Of a DNA stretch of 45,244 bases, positions 11,335 to 19,839 are shown in pieces. The DNA lies in contig CAMBEZ010000015.1 in NCBI GenBank assembly GCA_945865885.1, positions 1 through 45,244 on the forward strand, in the 5' to 3' direction. Each line of letters begins with the position of its first letter. Position 1 is the first letter of the stretch. This DNA comes from Owenweeksia hongkongensis DSM 17368 (GTDB lineage: Bacteria > Bacteroidota > Bacteroidia > Flavobacteriales > Schleiferiaceae). The notes beneath the pieces were generated by a model, which saw only the letters and a program-made list of their open reading frames with translations, had not been told where the DNA came from and made no database searches. The translations under genes were made by a program, and so were the position numbers.

Positions 11335-12135
11335 ATGAAAAGTATCCGTTCCGCCTTTGTTGCATTGGGTTTGCTGTTGGCTCTGACCTCCTGTGGCGAC
11401 TACAATCAGGTTTTGAAGAGCACCGACAACGAGTTTAAATTGAACAAGGCTATTGATTACTTCAATGCCAAAAAATACAACCAGGCCTTTGCGCTCTTGG
11501 ACGAATTGCTAACAACCTATCGGGGCACCAGCAAGGCACAAGACGTCTACCTGTACTACTGCAAAACCGTTTACGCCCAGCGCGACTACATCTTGGCGCA
11601 GTACCACTACAAACAATTTTCCAAGACCTTCCCACGCCATCCGGAGGCCAATGAGGCCGCCTACATGAGTGCCTACTGCATGTATTTGGACGCACCGTCC
11701 AGCAGCCTGGATCCGGCACCCATTTACAAAGCGATGGACGAACTGCAGTTGTTCATCAACACGCACGCCCAGCATCCGCGCGTTCCCGAAGCCAACAATT
11801 GGATGGACGAATTGCGGAATAGACTGGAAACCAAATCTTTTGAGATTGCGAAACAGTACTACCGTACCCAGCGTTACGCCGCAGCCGTGGTAGCTTTTTC
11901 CAATACTCTAGCAGAGTTCCCAGATGCCCCGTACCGTGAGGAAGCCTTGTACCTCAAGGCAGTTTCCGCGTTTCGTTTGGCGGAGAACAGCATTGACGAT
12001 AAAAAACCATTGCGGATGAAGGAGGCACGAACGGCATGCCGCGATGCCCTGACTTTGTTTCCGGAAGGACGTTTTGCTAAGGAATTGCAGCGGGTTCAAA
12101 CCAAAATTGACGCGTACTTGCAAAAAAAGTCGTAA
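11335..12135 (+). CDS. bamD: Outer membrane protein assembly lipoprotein BamD
   Basis: A 266-residue lipoprotein. The signal peptide ends with the lipobox LTSC, Cys20, followed by GDYNQVLKS. The rest is tetratricopeptide-like helices: AIDYFNAKKYNQAFALLDELL, then VYLYYCKTVYAQRDYILAQYHYKQF and AKQYYRTQRYAAAVVAFSNTL. This is the BamD/ComL fold, an essential part of the BAM complex inserting beta-barrel proteins into the outer membrane. The ATG at 11335 places the signal peptide at the N-terminus; an earlier in-frame start inside the glycosyltransferase gene is rejected. It is followed by rpoZ after 27 bases. Confidence 0.93.
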   Translation: MKSIRSAFVALGLLLALTSCGDYNQVLKSTDNEFKLNKAIDYFNAKKYNQAFALLDELLTTYRGTSKAQDVYLYYCKTVYAQRDYILAQYHYKQFSKTFPRHPEANEAAYMSAYCMYLDAPSSSLDPAPIYKAMDELQLFINTHAQHPRVPEANNWMDELRNRLETKSFEIAKQYYRTQRYAAAVVAFSNTLAEFPDAPYREEALYLKAVSAFRLAENSIDDKKPLRMKEARTACRDALTLFPEGRFAKELQRVQTKIDAYLQKKS

Positions 12136-12162
12136 TTTTACACCCCTAATTGCAGTTTGGAA

Positions 12163-12495
12163 ATGGACCACAAAAAAATTAACGCCCCACGTACTACCAT
12201 CACCCGCAACTTCAACGAGTTGGATGCTGTTACGGACAATTTATACGAGGCCGTTGCCTTGATTTCCCGCCGTGCGGAGCAAATCAACGACGATCTTCGC
12301 GCTGAGTTGCAAGACAAACTGCAAGAATTTGCCACGCACGTGGAAACTTTAGAGGAGGTATTTGAAAACAAAGAACAAATCGAAGTATCTAAGTTTTACG
12401 AGGCATTGCCCAAGCCAGTGAACATGGCAACCCAAGAGTGGTTGGAAGGCAAGGTTTACTTCCGTTATCCCGAAATTGAGGAATCTGCGGAATAA
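12163..12495 (+). CDS. rpoZ: DNA-directed RNA polymerase omega subunit, Bacteroidota type
   Basis: A 110-residue acidic protein with the RpoZ/RpoK core: LDAVTDNLYEAVALISRRAEQIN, in which the AVALISRRAxQI helix packs on the beta-prime subunit. Bacteroidota omega is longer than the proteobacterial form and has an acidic C-terminal extension, as here. The ATG at 12163 is chosen over a TTG two codons upstream. It lies between bamD and coaBC, the usual order in this phylum, and its TAA overlaps the coaBC ATG by one base (TAATG). A weak box TAATTTTA lies 22 bases before the start. Confidence 0.9.
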   Translation: MDHKKINAPRTTITRNFNELDAVTDNLYEAVALISRRAEQINDDLRAELQDKLQEFATHVETLEEVFENKEQIEVSKFYEALPKPVNMATQEWLEGKVYFRYPEIEESAE

Positions 12496-13715
12496 TGAAT
12501 CCGATTCAAGGGAAGCGTATTCTGCTGGGCGTTACCGGCAGCATCGCGGCCTACAAAACGCCGCATTTAGTGCGGTTGTTGAAAAAAAATGGCGCTGAGG
12601 TACGTGTTGCACTAACACGAGCCGGCGCCGATTTTGTTTCTCCCCTAACCCTCTCTACGCTTTCCGAGCATCCAGTGGCTGTGGAATTTGTGGAGGGAGT
12701 TGCCGGTTCGCTCTGGAACAACCACGTGGAGTGGGGCGGGTGGGCGGATTTGATTTTGGTGGCTCCCGCTTCGGCTAATACGCTGGCGCAGGCAGCGCAA
12801 GGAGCCTGCAGTTCTTTTTTATCTGCCGTTGTCCTCAGTGCGAAATGTCCTGTAGTTTGGGCGCCGGCCATGGACTTGGACATGTACCGTTACCCCGCCG
12901 TCCAAAATAACTTAACCTGCTTAGCGGCTTTTGGACACGTCGTAATTCCGGCGGCCACAGGATCCTTGGCCAGCGGCTTGGAAGGGCCGGGGCGCATGCC
13001 GGAACCGGAAGAATTGGTTCAGCACGTAGCCCATTTTTTTGCGCAGAAAGGACCTGCCCGCGGTAAAAAAGTGTTAATAACGCTGGGGCCCACGCACGAA
13101 TCCTGGGATTCGGTGCGTTACTTGGGGAACCGGAGCAGTGGAAAAATGGGAAGAGCATTGGCAGAGGCCTGGGCGTACCGCGGTGCAGAAGTTATAGCGC
13201 TGGTAGGGCCAGGTGCGGAAGAGCCTTCTTTTCCGTCCATCCGTACGATCCGTATCCAAACCGCTGAAGACTTGTTCCAAGCGGTTCGAGCGCATTTTCC
13301 TCAAGTGGATGCCGCCTTTTTTAGCGCAGCGGTTGCGGATTACCGCCCGGCTCGTCTGTTTGAAGGCAAGCACAAGAAAAACGGTGAATCGGTTTCCCTG
13401 GACTTGGTTGAAAACCCGGATTCCTTGGCTTGGGCAGGAGCCAACAAAAAGCCGCACCAACGCGTGGTGGGTTTTGCCTTGGAAGAAGTTGGTGCTTTGG
13501 AACGGGGTAAAGAGAAAATGGAACGAAAGGGTTGCGATGCGTTATTTTTCAACGAGTTGGGACATAAGAATGCCGGAATGGGCGCGGCCGAGAATGGGGG
13601 TTTTTGGCTGGACGGAACCGGCGCTACGCCCGTAGAACAGCGTCCAAAAGAGGCGTTGGCACAGTGGATGGTGGAGCGGGCTTTGTTTGATTGGAAGTGG
13701 AATCAACAAGATTAA
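12495..13715 (+). CDS. coaBC: Bifunctional phosphopantothenoylcysteine decarboxylase/synthase CoaBC
   Basis: A 406-residue fusion making 4'-phosphopantetheine for coenzyme A. The CoaC half has the flavoprotein start GVTGSIAAYK, catalytic His77 in WNNHVEW and PAMDLDMY at 124-131. The CoaB half starts near residue 190 with TLGPTHESWDSVRYLGNRSSGKMG and contains SAAVADYRP. Two CoaC positions differ from the well-known E. coli enzyme: Asp127 instead of Asn in PAMN, and Ser160 (LASG) where the E. coli enzyme has the redox Cys (LACG). I recall the same changes in other Bacteroidota, so this is probably a lineage form, not damage. It is followed four bases later by porD. Confidence 0.95.
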   Translation: MNPIQGKRILLGVTGSIAAYKTPHLVRLLKKNGAEVRVALTRAGADFVSPLTLSTLSEHPVAVEFVEGVAGSLWNNHVEWGGWADLILVAPASANTLAQAAQGACSSFLSAVVLSAKCPVVWAPAMDLDMYRYPAVQNNLTCLAAFGHVVIPAATGSLASGLEGPGRMPEPEELVQHVAHFFAQKGPARGKKVLITLGPTHESWDSVRYLGNRSSGKMGRALAEAWAYRGAEVIALVGPGAEEPSFPSIRTIRIQTAEDLFQAVRAHFPQVDAAFFSAAVADYRPARLFEGKHKKNGESVSLDLVENPDSLAWAGANKKPHQRVVGFALEEVGALERGKEKMERKGCDALFFNELGHKNAGMGAAENGGFWLDGTGATPVEQRPKEALAQWMVERALFDWKWNQQD

Positions 13716-13719
13716 AGAC

Positions 13720-14640
13720 ATGAGGCCAACAGCACTTTTTGCGACGTTCGTAATTTTGGTATTTGGAACGAAGTCCTTGGCTGCACAAGACCTGCAGTTG
13801 CAGGTGCGCGTGCAGTCGCAAAACGTTCAAACCACGGATCGGTCGGTCTTTGAAGCAATGGAGCTGTCGCTCCAAGAGTTCGCCAACAACACCAAGTGGA
13901 GCACCCGCGAAACAGATTTCGTAGAACGATTGCAGGGTTCCTTGGTGTTCAACATTACCGAATACAACTTAGGATCCGGAAACATGACCGGCACTTTGCA
14001 GATAAAATTCAGTAGACCCGTATTTAAATCGGATTACGAGAGCAATTTGCTCTTTTTTTTGGATCCAGACATTCAGGTCACCTACGTGGAAAACAGCATA
14101 TTGGAATTCTCCCCGCAGCGCCACAGTTCCAACCTGACGTCCGTCGTAGCATTTTACGCCTACCTGTCCTTGGGTTTGGAGGCGGAATCGTTCCAAGCCG
14201 GCAGCGGCAAAGCCTTTTTTGATTTGGCCTCCAATGTGGTTGCCAACGCGCAGAGTGCGAATGCCGGCCGCGGATGGACCCGGTTCGACGGCATCAAGAA
14301 CCGGTTTTGGCTGATTGAAGACTTACAGAATCCCTCCAATGCTCCTTTTTTAGCATCGTGGACGGATTACCACCGCAAGGGATTGGACAAATTGCACAAT
14401 CCGGAAACACAATTGGCCGCCAAGGAGGCCATCAAAACGGCTGTTATGGCCTGGAAACCCCTGTACAATAAGCAACCCAACTTGTTCTTGCTTCAGTGGG
14501 CCATAGACAGTAAGGCGGACGAATTATTGAGTATTTTTTCCGGGGGACCGTCGGTGCCGGTTACGGATTTAGTGGCCTTTTTGCAGCAGCTGGATGCCAC
14601 AAACGCAAGTAAGTATTTAAACTTGGGCAAGCAACGGTAA
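13720..14640 (+). CDS. porD: Type IX secretion system protein PorD (DUF4835 family)
   Basis: A 306-residue exported protein. The N-terminal hydrophobic stretch ALFATFVILVFGTKSLAAQ ends in a likely signal peptidase site. The mature part contains LVFNITEY, GTLQIKFSRPVF, the VVAFYAYLSLGLEAESF strand and GWTRFDGIKNRFWLIEDLQNP, characteristic of the DUF4835/PorD family found with type IX secretion in Bacteroidota. Its place between coaBC and recN also matches the conserved neighbourhood. The exact role in secretion is poorly defined. An in-frame start 11 codons earlier would lie inside coaBC, so ATG 13720 is preferred. Confidence 0.83.
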   Translation: MRPTALFATFVILVFGTKSLAAQDLQLQVRVQSQNVQTTDRSVFEAMELSLQEFANNTKWSTRETDFVERLQGSLVFNITEYNLGSGNMTGTLQIKFSRPVFKSDYESNLLFFLDPDIQVTYVENSILEFSPQRHSSNLTSVVAFYAYLSLGLEAESFQAGSGKAFFDLASNVVANAQSANAGRGWTRFDGIKNRFWLIEDLQNPSNAPFLASWTDYHRKGLDKLHNPETQLAAKEAIKTAVMAWKPLYNKQPNLFLLQWAIDSKADELLSIFSGGPSVPVTDLVAFLQQLDATNASKYLNLGKQR

Positions 14641-14646
14641 GCGTAC

Positions 14647-14654
14647 TACCTTCG
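14647..14654 (+). promoter_or_regulatory. -7-like box before recN
   Basis: TACCTTCG, one base from TAnnTTTG, ends four bases before the recN GTG. TTG at 14626-14628 lies about 18-21 bases upstream and could be the -33 element. It lies in the 18-base porD-recN gap, so it would be an internal promoter of the train. Confidence 0.35.
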
Positions 14655-14658
14655 TACC

Positions 14659-16317
14659 GTGATCGTTTCTCTCCGCATATCCAACTTTGCTTTAATCGAC
14701 CGTTTGGAGGTGGATTGGCCCGCCGGTTTGACCGTTCTGACGGGCGAGACCGGTGCGGGAAAGAGTATTTTTTTAGGGGCTTTGCAACTCGTGTTGGGCG
14801 GCAGAGCAGACTTGTCGGTTCTCAAAGACACCTCCAAAAAGAGCGTGGTGGAGTTGGACGTTCAGGTAGAGGAAATTTGGCAGACCTGGTTTGACGAACA
14901 AGGTTTGGATTATGCGCCGCTCACCACCATTCGCAGGGAGTTGGCACCCGGCGGTAAATCCAGAGCCTTCATCAACGACACTCCCGTTACCTTAGACGTG
15001 TTGAACGAATGGATGGGGCGTCGGATAGACGTGCATTCCCAGCGCGAAACCGCTTTTTTGACGCATCCGGATTTTTTATTGGATCTGTTGGACGGTCTGG
15101 GCACCCCGGCGGATCGGGTGGAATCGGTACGGAACGCCTACCGGGAATGGACGGCTTCCAAACGCGAGCAGTCTGAAGCATTGAATGCGCTGAAAGGTGC
15201 TCAAGATGTCGACTATTTACGTTTTCAGTTCGATGAATTGGTTCAGGCCGGAGTGGGAGCGGGGATGTACGAATCCCTGCACGAACAGCACCAATTATTG
15301 GCGAATGCTTCCGGATTGAAATCGGCTTTGGACGCACTTTTGGTAAGTATAGAGGGCGAAGAAGGTGCCTCCGATTTGGTGTTGCGCGCGGCAAAGGCCA
15401 TCGATGCCTCCGGCGATACCGGTTCCGAATCTCAAGAATGGTCCGCTCGTCTGCGCGCCTCGGTGGAGGAATTACGGGACGTGGCGCGCGAAGCAGAGCG
15501 AAAGTGGAGTTCTGTGGAGGAAGATCCTCGGCTTTTGGAACAGCTGGAAACTCGGTTGGCCGTATGGCACCGACTGATGGGCAAACACCGGTGTGCGCAG
15601 CCGTCTGAATTGGTGGATTACCGGTTGCAGTTGGAGGGACAGTTGGAGGCCATAGCGGGAGCGCAGGGCAACTTGGAGCGCTTGGCCGTTCAGGTTTCGC
15701 GTGCGGAAGAAGGCTACCGAATAGCTGCAGAAGCGGTCCACGGCGTGCGTCAAGAAATTGCAGCGGGTGCAGCCGAACAAGTTTTGGCGCTCTTGCACGA
15801 TCTCAACCTGCCCCATGCGCGGTTTGAAGTCCGCGTTGAACGTTCTAAGGTGGACTCGGAACGTGGAAATACCCTAGTAGAACTTTGGTTTTCCGCCAAT
15901 CCCGGAACGCCGCTTTTGGAGGTGCGCAAGTCTGCATCCGGAGGAGAACGCAGCCGCGTCATGTTGGCACTGAAAGCTGTTTTTGCTCAAGGAAAAGGTC
16001 TAAAAACCATCTTTTTTGACGAGATCGACACCGGAATTTCCGGTTCAACCGCGTCCCACGTCGCGGCAATTTTTCGAAGAATGGCCCAGTCACTGCAGGT
16101 GGTGGTCATTACGCACCTGCCCCAAGTTGCTGCTGCCGGCAGCACCAACTGGCGCATTGAAAAGGAAGTGTCCGACGGAAGTACGCAAACGCGTTTGCGC
16201 TTGTTGGCTCCGGACGAAAAAGTAGAGGAGGTTGCTCGGATGGTTTCCGGAGCCACCGTAACTCCGGCCGCTTTGGAAAATGCTCGGGAATTGATTTTCG
16301 TATCTTCGCAACCATGA
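14659..16317 (+). CDS. recN: DNA repair ATPase RecN
   Basis: A 552-residue SMC-like ATPase used in double-strand break repair. Walker A GETGAGKS is at 29-36, a long coiled-coil region fills the middle (about 150-390), the ABC signature SASGGERSRVMLALK is near 420, and Walker B TIFFDEIDTGISG follows. The start is a GTG that gives MIVSLRISNFALID, the exact expected N-terminus. Its TGA overlaps the fabI ATG (ATGA 16314-16317), a pairing common in this phylum. Confidence 0.95.
   Translation: MIVSLRISNFALIDRLEVDWPAGLTVLTGETGAGKSIFLGALQLVLGGRADLSVLKDTSKKSVVELDVQVEEIWQTWFDEQGLDYAPLTTIRRELAPGGKSRAFINDTPVTLDVLNEWMGRRIDVHSQRETAFLTHPDFLLDLLDGLGTPADRVESVRNAYREWTASKREQSEALNALKGAQDVDYLRFQFDELVQAGVGAGMYESLHEQHQLLANASGLKSALDALLVSIEGEEGASDLVLRAAKAIDASGDTGSESQEWSARLRASVEELRDVAREAERKWSSVEEDPRLLEQLETRLAVWHRLMGKHRCAQPSELVDYRLQLEGQLEAIAGAQGNLERLAVQVSRAEEGYRIAAEAVHGVRQEIAAGAAEQVLALLHDLNLPHARFEVRVERSKVDSERGNTLVELWFSANPGTPLLEVRKSASGGERSRVMLALKAVFAQGKGLKTIFFDEIDTGISGSTASHVAAIFRRMAQSLQVVVITHLPQVAAAGSTNWRIEKEVSDGSTQTRLRLLAPDEKVEEVARMVSGATVTPAALENARELIFVSSQP
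16301..16308 (+). promoter_or_regulatory. -7-like box before fabI, inside recN
   Basis: TATCTTCG, one base from TAnnTTTG, ends five bases before the fabI ATG and lies within the last codons of recN. TTTG at 16273-16276 is about 25 bases upstream, slightly far for a -33 element. Confidence 0.3.
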
Positions 16318-17132
16318 ACAACTTACTCAAAGGCAAAAAAGGCATCGTTTTTGGTGCTTTGAACAGCGATTCCATTGCTTGGAAGGTGGCGGAAAAGTGC
16401 CACGAACAAGGTGCTTCCTTGGTGTTGACCAACGCTCCCATGGCCATGCGCATGGGCGAAATCAACGCTTTGGCAGAAAAGACCAATTCACCCGTTGTGG
16501 GCGCAGATGCCACCAGTTTGGAGGATTTGAAAAATCTATTTGAAACGGCTCAAGCACACTTTGGCGGCAAAATTGATTTCATTTTGCATTCCATTGGCAT
16601 GAGCGTAAACGTTCGCAAGGGCCGTCCGTATACGGATTTGAACTACGACTTCTTGACAAAGGGTTGGGACGTTAGCGCCGTGTCCTTTCACAAGGTGCTG
16701 CAAACGGCCTACCAAATGGACGCGCTAAACGAATGGGGCAGTGTTTTGGCATTGAGCTACATGGCTGCACAGCGTACGTTCCCGGACTACAACGACATGG
16801 CCGAAAACAAGGCCTATTTGGAAAGTGTAGCCCGCAGCTTTGGTTACCACTACGGGGTGCGCAACAAAGTTCGCGTCAACACCATTAGCCAGTCGCCTAC
16901 GCCAACTACAGCGGGCAGCGGGGTAAAAGGTTTTGGCGGGTTTCTGGCCTACGCAGAACAGATGTCTCCGTTGGGCAATGCGACCGCAGAGGACTGCGCC
17001 AACTACTGCGTGGCCATGTTCTCGGACTTGACGCGCCGGGTCACCATGCAAAACCTCTACAACGATGGTGGTTTCTCCAACATGGGCGTTAGCAATTTGG
17101 TGATGGCTCAGATGGAAAAAGCTGCTGAGTAA
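16314..17132 (+). CDS. fabI: Enoyl-[acyl-carrier-protein] reductase (NADH) FabI
   Basis: A 272-residue short-chain dehydrogenase family enzyme catalysing the last reduction of each fatty acid elongation cycle. The N-terminal GIVFGALNSDSIAWKVAE is the FabI nucleotide-binding variant, FILHSIGM the second fold motif, and LSYMAAQRTFPDYNDMAENKAYLES carries the Tyr-x6-Lys catalytic pair of FabI (the Tyr in PDYND and the Lys in NKAYLES). NTISQSPTPTTAGSGVKGF is the substrate loop. It is the last gene of the train before a strong hairpin. Confidence 0.95.
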   Translation: MNNLLKGKKGIVFGALNSDSIAWKVAEKCHEQGASLVLTNAPMAMRMGEINALAEKTNSPVVGADATSLEDLKNLFETAQAHFGGKIDFILHSIGMSVNVRKGRPYTDLNYDFLTKGWDVSAVSFHKVLQTAYQMDALNEWGSVLALSYMAAQRTFPDYNDMAENKAYLESVARSFGYHYGVRNKVRVNTISQSPTPTTAGSGVKGFGGFLAYAEQMSPLGNATAEDCANYCVAMFSDLTRRVTMQNLYNDGGFSNMGVSNLVMAQMEKAAE

Positions 17133-17148
17133 ATAATACGCCAAATAC

Positions 17149-17186
17149 AAAAAAGGGGCCTTCGCGCAAGCGAAGGCCCCTTTTTT
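17149..17186. terminator. Bidirectional intrinsic terminator between fabI and prfC
   Basis: An 11-bp perfect GC-rich stem (17155-17165 with 17170-17180) is closed by a GCAA tetraloop and flanked by A6 on the left and T6 on the right, so it works on both strands. It lies 16 bases after fabI and 38 bases before the end of convergent prfC. Confidence 0.92.
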
Positions 17187-17224
17187 GTAGCTGCGGCCCG
17201 TTCAAGTTCCCGGGCCTAAACAAT

Positions 17225-18805
17225 TTAATACTCGGATTTTAGGTGGAACGTCAAACCGTCGAACTTCTCTTGACTCATTTGCAACGAAAACGCAGAGTCT
17301 GCCAAGAATACCAACTTTCCGTACTTGTCTTCCGCCAGATACCGCTGTTTAAGTTTTTTAAATTCTGCCAGTTGTTGGGGATCGCGTGAATCAATCCAGC
17401 ATGCTTTGTAGGCAGAGAACGGTTCGTAGCTGCACTTGGCCCCGTATTCATGTTCCAGTCGGTACTGAATAACCTCATACTGCAAAGCACCTACGGTTCC
17501 AATGATTTTGCGGCCGTTCACCAACAAGGTAAAAAGCTGCGCAACTCCTTCGTCCATCAATTGATCTACGCCTTTTGCCAATTGCTTGGATTTCAGCGGA
17601 TCTGCGTTGTTTATGAACCGAAAATGTTCGGGTGAGAAGGAGGGAATCCCGATGTAATGTAACTTTTCGCCCTCGGTCAAAGTATCCCCGATGCGGAATA
17701 AACCCGTGTCCGGCAAGCCAACGATATCGCCCGGAAAAGCCTCTTCAATCACGGATCGCTTGGAGGCCAAAAACGTAGTTGGAGAGCTGAATTTTAGTGA
17801 TTTACCCTCGCGAACGTGCAGGTAATTGGTGTTCCGCTGAAAGGTTCCACTCACCACCTTAACAAACGCAATTCTGCTGCGGTGGTTGGGGTCAATGTTC
17901 GCGTGAATCTTGAAAACAAACCCGGAGAATTTGGTTTCTTCAGGCAGCACCAGGCGCTCTTCTGCAGCTTTGGGCAAGGGCGTCGGGGCGATTTCAACAA
18001 AGCAGTCCAGAAGTTCGCGCACGCCAAAGTTGTTCAAGGCAGAACCAAAAAATACGGGACAAATATCCCCCTGCAAATAAGCAGCTTGATTAAATTGAGG
18101 GTAAACCCCTTGCACCAGTTCTAATTCCTCTCGTAGGGCTACCGCCGCGGATTGGCCAATTAGTCCTTCCAGCGCCGGATCCGTCAAATCGTCAAACGCA
18201 ATGGAATCCTGCACTTTTTGCTTGTTGGAACCCACGTAGAGCTCCAATTTTTTCTCCCATAAATTATAGACACCTTGGAATTGCTTCCCAATGCCAATAG
18301 GCCAACTCAGCGGACACAACCGCAAACCTAATTTGGATTCTATTTCGTCCAGTACATCAAAGGCGTCGCGGCCTTCGCGGTCCATTTTATTGACAAAAAC
18401 CATGATTGGGGTGGCGCGCATGCGGCAAACCTGAACCAGTTTTTCCGTTTGTGTTTCTACCCCCTTAGCCACGTCAACCACTACGATTGCGCTGTCAACT
18501 GCCGTCAATGTTCGGTAGGTGTCCTCTGCAAAATCCTGGTGCCCGGGGGTATCCAAAATATTGATCTGCCTACCCTTGTATTCAAAGCCCATCACGGAAG
18601 TTGCCACGGAAATTCCCCGTTGGCGTTCGATTTCCATGAAGTCTGAGGTAGCTCCTTTTTTGATTTTATTGGACTTAACAGCGCCTGCTTCTTGAATGGC
18701 TCCACCAAAAAGCAGCAATTTCTCCGTCAAGGTGGTTTTACCCGCATCCGGGTGGGATACGATGCCAAATGTTCTCCGGCGATGAATTTCGTCGAGTAAA
18801 CCCAT
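17225..18805 (-). CDS. prfC: Peptide chain release factor 3 (RF3)
   Basis: A 526-residue translational GTPase that removes RF1/RF2 from the ribosome after termination. G1 is SHPDAGKTT near residue 17, switch regions contain [18 protein letters not shown]3 is DTPGHQDF, and G4 is NKMDREGRD. The RF3-specific [12 protein letters not shown] run and the C-terminal domain separate it from EF-G. It is transcribed towards the shared terminator and stands alone. A TACTTTTG box lies 13 bases before the ATG. Confidence 0.96.
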   Translation of the reverse strand: MGLLDEIHRRRTFGIVSHPDAGKTTLTEKLLLFGGAIQEAGAVKSNKIKKGATSDFMEIERQRGISVATSVMGFEYKGRQINILDTPGHQDFAEDTYRTLTAVDSAIVVVDVAKGVETQTEKLVQVCRMRATPIMVFVNKMDREGRDAFDVLDEIESKLGLRLCPLSWPIGIGKQFQGVYNLWEKKLELYVGSNKQKVQDSIAFDDLTDPALEGLIGQSAAVALREELELVQGVYPQFNQAAYLQGDICPVFFGSALNNFGVRELLDCFVEIAPTPLPKAAEERLVLPEETKFSGFVFKIHANIDPNHRSRIAFVKVVSGTFQRNTNYLHVREGKSLKFSSPTTFLASKRSVIEEAFPGDIVGLPDTGLFRIGDTLTEGEKLHYIGIPSFSPEHFRFINNADPLKSKQLAKGVDQLMDEGVAQLFTLLVNGRKIIGTVGALQYEVIQYRLEHEYGAKCSYEPFSAYKACWIDSRDPQQLAEFKKLKQRYLAEDKYGKLVFLADSAFSLQMSQEKFDGLTFHLKSEY

Positions 18806-18818
18806 GAATTATTTTTTG

Positions 18819-18826
18819 CAAAAGTA
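18819..18826 (-). promoter_or_regulatory. -7 promoter box of prfC
   Basis: The minus strand has TACTTTTG, a perfect TAnnTTTG, ending 13 bases before the prfC ATG, which gives a short AT-rich leader. It lies in the 67-base gap to the divergent MerR gene. Confidence 0.55.
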
Positions 18827-18872
18827 CTCGGTAATGAACCATTTTGTCCGACAGTCGTTATAGGCTATTGGA

Positions 18873-19763
18873 ATGAACGGTAAATACAGCATCAAGGACC
18901 TGGAGAACCTAACGGGAATCAAAGCGCACACCCTGCGCATTTGGGAGCAGCGTTATGGTTTGGTTGAACCTCACCGAACGGATACAAACATTCGTTTGTA
19001 TTCGGACGACGACTTAAAAAAATTACTCAATGTGTCGGTTTTGGTACACGCCGGACACAAAATTTCCTCGGTTGCCTACATGGATCCCAGTGCACTGCAC
19101 GCTGCGGTGCAAAACGCTGCATTGCAGGAAGCAGAATACGAATCGCAAATTTCCTCCCTCAAGCGCGCCATGCTGGATTTTGATGAGACTTCGTTCATTG
19201 CGGTACTGGAGCAATCTTTTCGGCAAATAGGTGAGGGGGAAACCTTTACTGGATTGGTGGCTGGTTTCATCCACACCATTGGCACGCTTTGGCAAACGGA
19301 TGCTATTTCCGTGGCCCAAGAGCACTTTGCTAGCAACCTGATCAAACAAAAGCTATACGCGGCTCTGGATGCTCTGGTAATCCCGCAACCCGCACCGGGA
19401 GAAGGCTACACCTTGTTGTACCTCCCGGAAGAGGAGTTGCACGAATTGGGTTTGCTGTACCTCCACTACTACCTTAAATCCAGCGGGGTGCCCACCTTGT
19501 TTTTGGGACAGTCCGTTCCCTTAGTTTACTTGAAAGACGTCCTGACTTCGGTGCCCATTCGCCAGGTTGTTTCGGTTTTTACAACGTGCCCCAGCCGAGA
19601 CAACCTTCGGTCCTACATCTCGGAATTGCGGTCATTGGTTCCGCCTAAGGCAAACATTCATGTGACAGGGCTCCAGCTGAACGATGCCTTGAGCGGAGCG
19701 GAGTGGCCGTTTGGCGTGCACATTCACCCGCATCTGGGGGCCTTGAAAGGGCTGGTTGTTTAA
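18873..19763 (+). CDS. CarH-like MerR-family regulator with cobalamin-binding domain
   Basis: A 296-residue regulator. Residues 1-70 are a MerR winged helix (YSIKDLENLTGIKAHTLRIWEQRYGLVEP). Residues about 90-165 resemble the four-helix cobalamin cap with the W-x9-EH signature: Trp140, Glu150, His151. From about 175 follows a Rossmann-like B12 domain with ELHELG at 188-193, a variant of DxHxxG, whose His190 is the expected lower cobalt ligand. CarH proteins use adenosylcobalamin to repress carotenoid genes in the dark and let go in light. The gene stands directly before an ECF sigma/crtI/crtB operon, which fits. The residue after the Trp is Gln141, whereas Thermus CarH has the light-state His ligand there. 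Cobalamin binding is inferred. Confidence 0.85.
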   Translation: MNGKYSIKDLENLTGIKAHTLRIWEQRYGLVEPHRTDTNIRLYSDDDLKKLLNVSVLVHAGHKISSVAYMDPSALHAAVQNAALQEAEYESQISSLKRAMLDFDETSFIAVLEQSFRQIGEGETFTGLVAGFIHTIGTLWQTDAISVAQEHFASNLIKQKLYAALDALVIPQPAPGEGYTLLYLPEEELHELGLLYLHYYLKSSGVPTLFLGQSVPLVYLKDVLTSVPIRQVVSVFTTCPSRDNLRSYISELRSLVPPKANIHVTGLQLNDALSGAEWPFGVHIHPHLGALKGLVV

Positions 19764-19839
19764 TCTTTTGTAAAAATAACTAAACAAAATACTTTTTGAA
19801 CCGACTTCCTGTTTAACTTTACATCCTAAATGTTAAACA
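19758..19839. promoter_or_regulatory. Cluster of GTTTAA-type half-sites (candidate CarH-like operator)
   Basis: Four related elements lie at intervals of roughly 20-30 bases: GTTTAA (19758-19763), TAAACA (19781-19786, opposite orientation), TGTTTAAC (19810-19817) and GTTAAACA (19832-19839). The last two form a perfect 8-base inverted repeat with a 14-base spacer. One element lies between the -33 and -7 boxes and two lie downstream of the -7 box, positions suited to repression. Binding by the neighbouring MerR protein is inference. Confidence 0.5.
19767..19798 (+). promoter_or_regulatory. Promoter of the sigma factor/carotenoid/photolyase operon
   Basis: TTTG (19767-19770) is followed after 19 bases by TACTTTTTG (19790-19798), the Bacteroidota -7 box with one extra T. 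The predicted start near 19805 leaves a leader of about 25 bases to the first ATG of the sigma gene. Confidence 0.6.
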
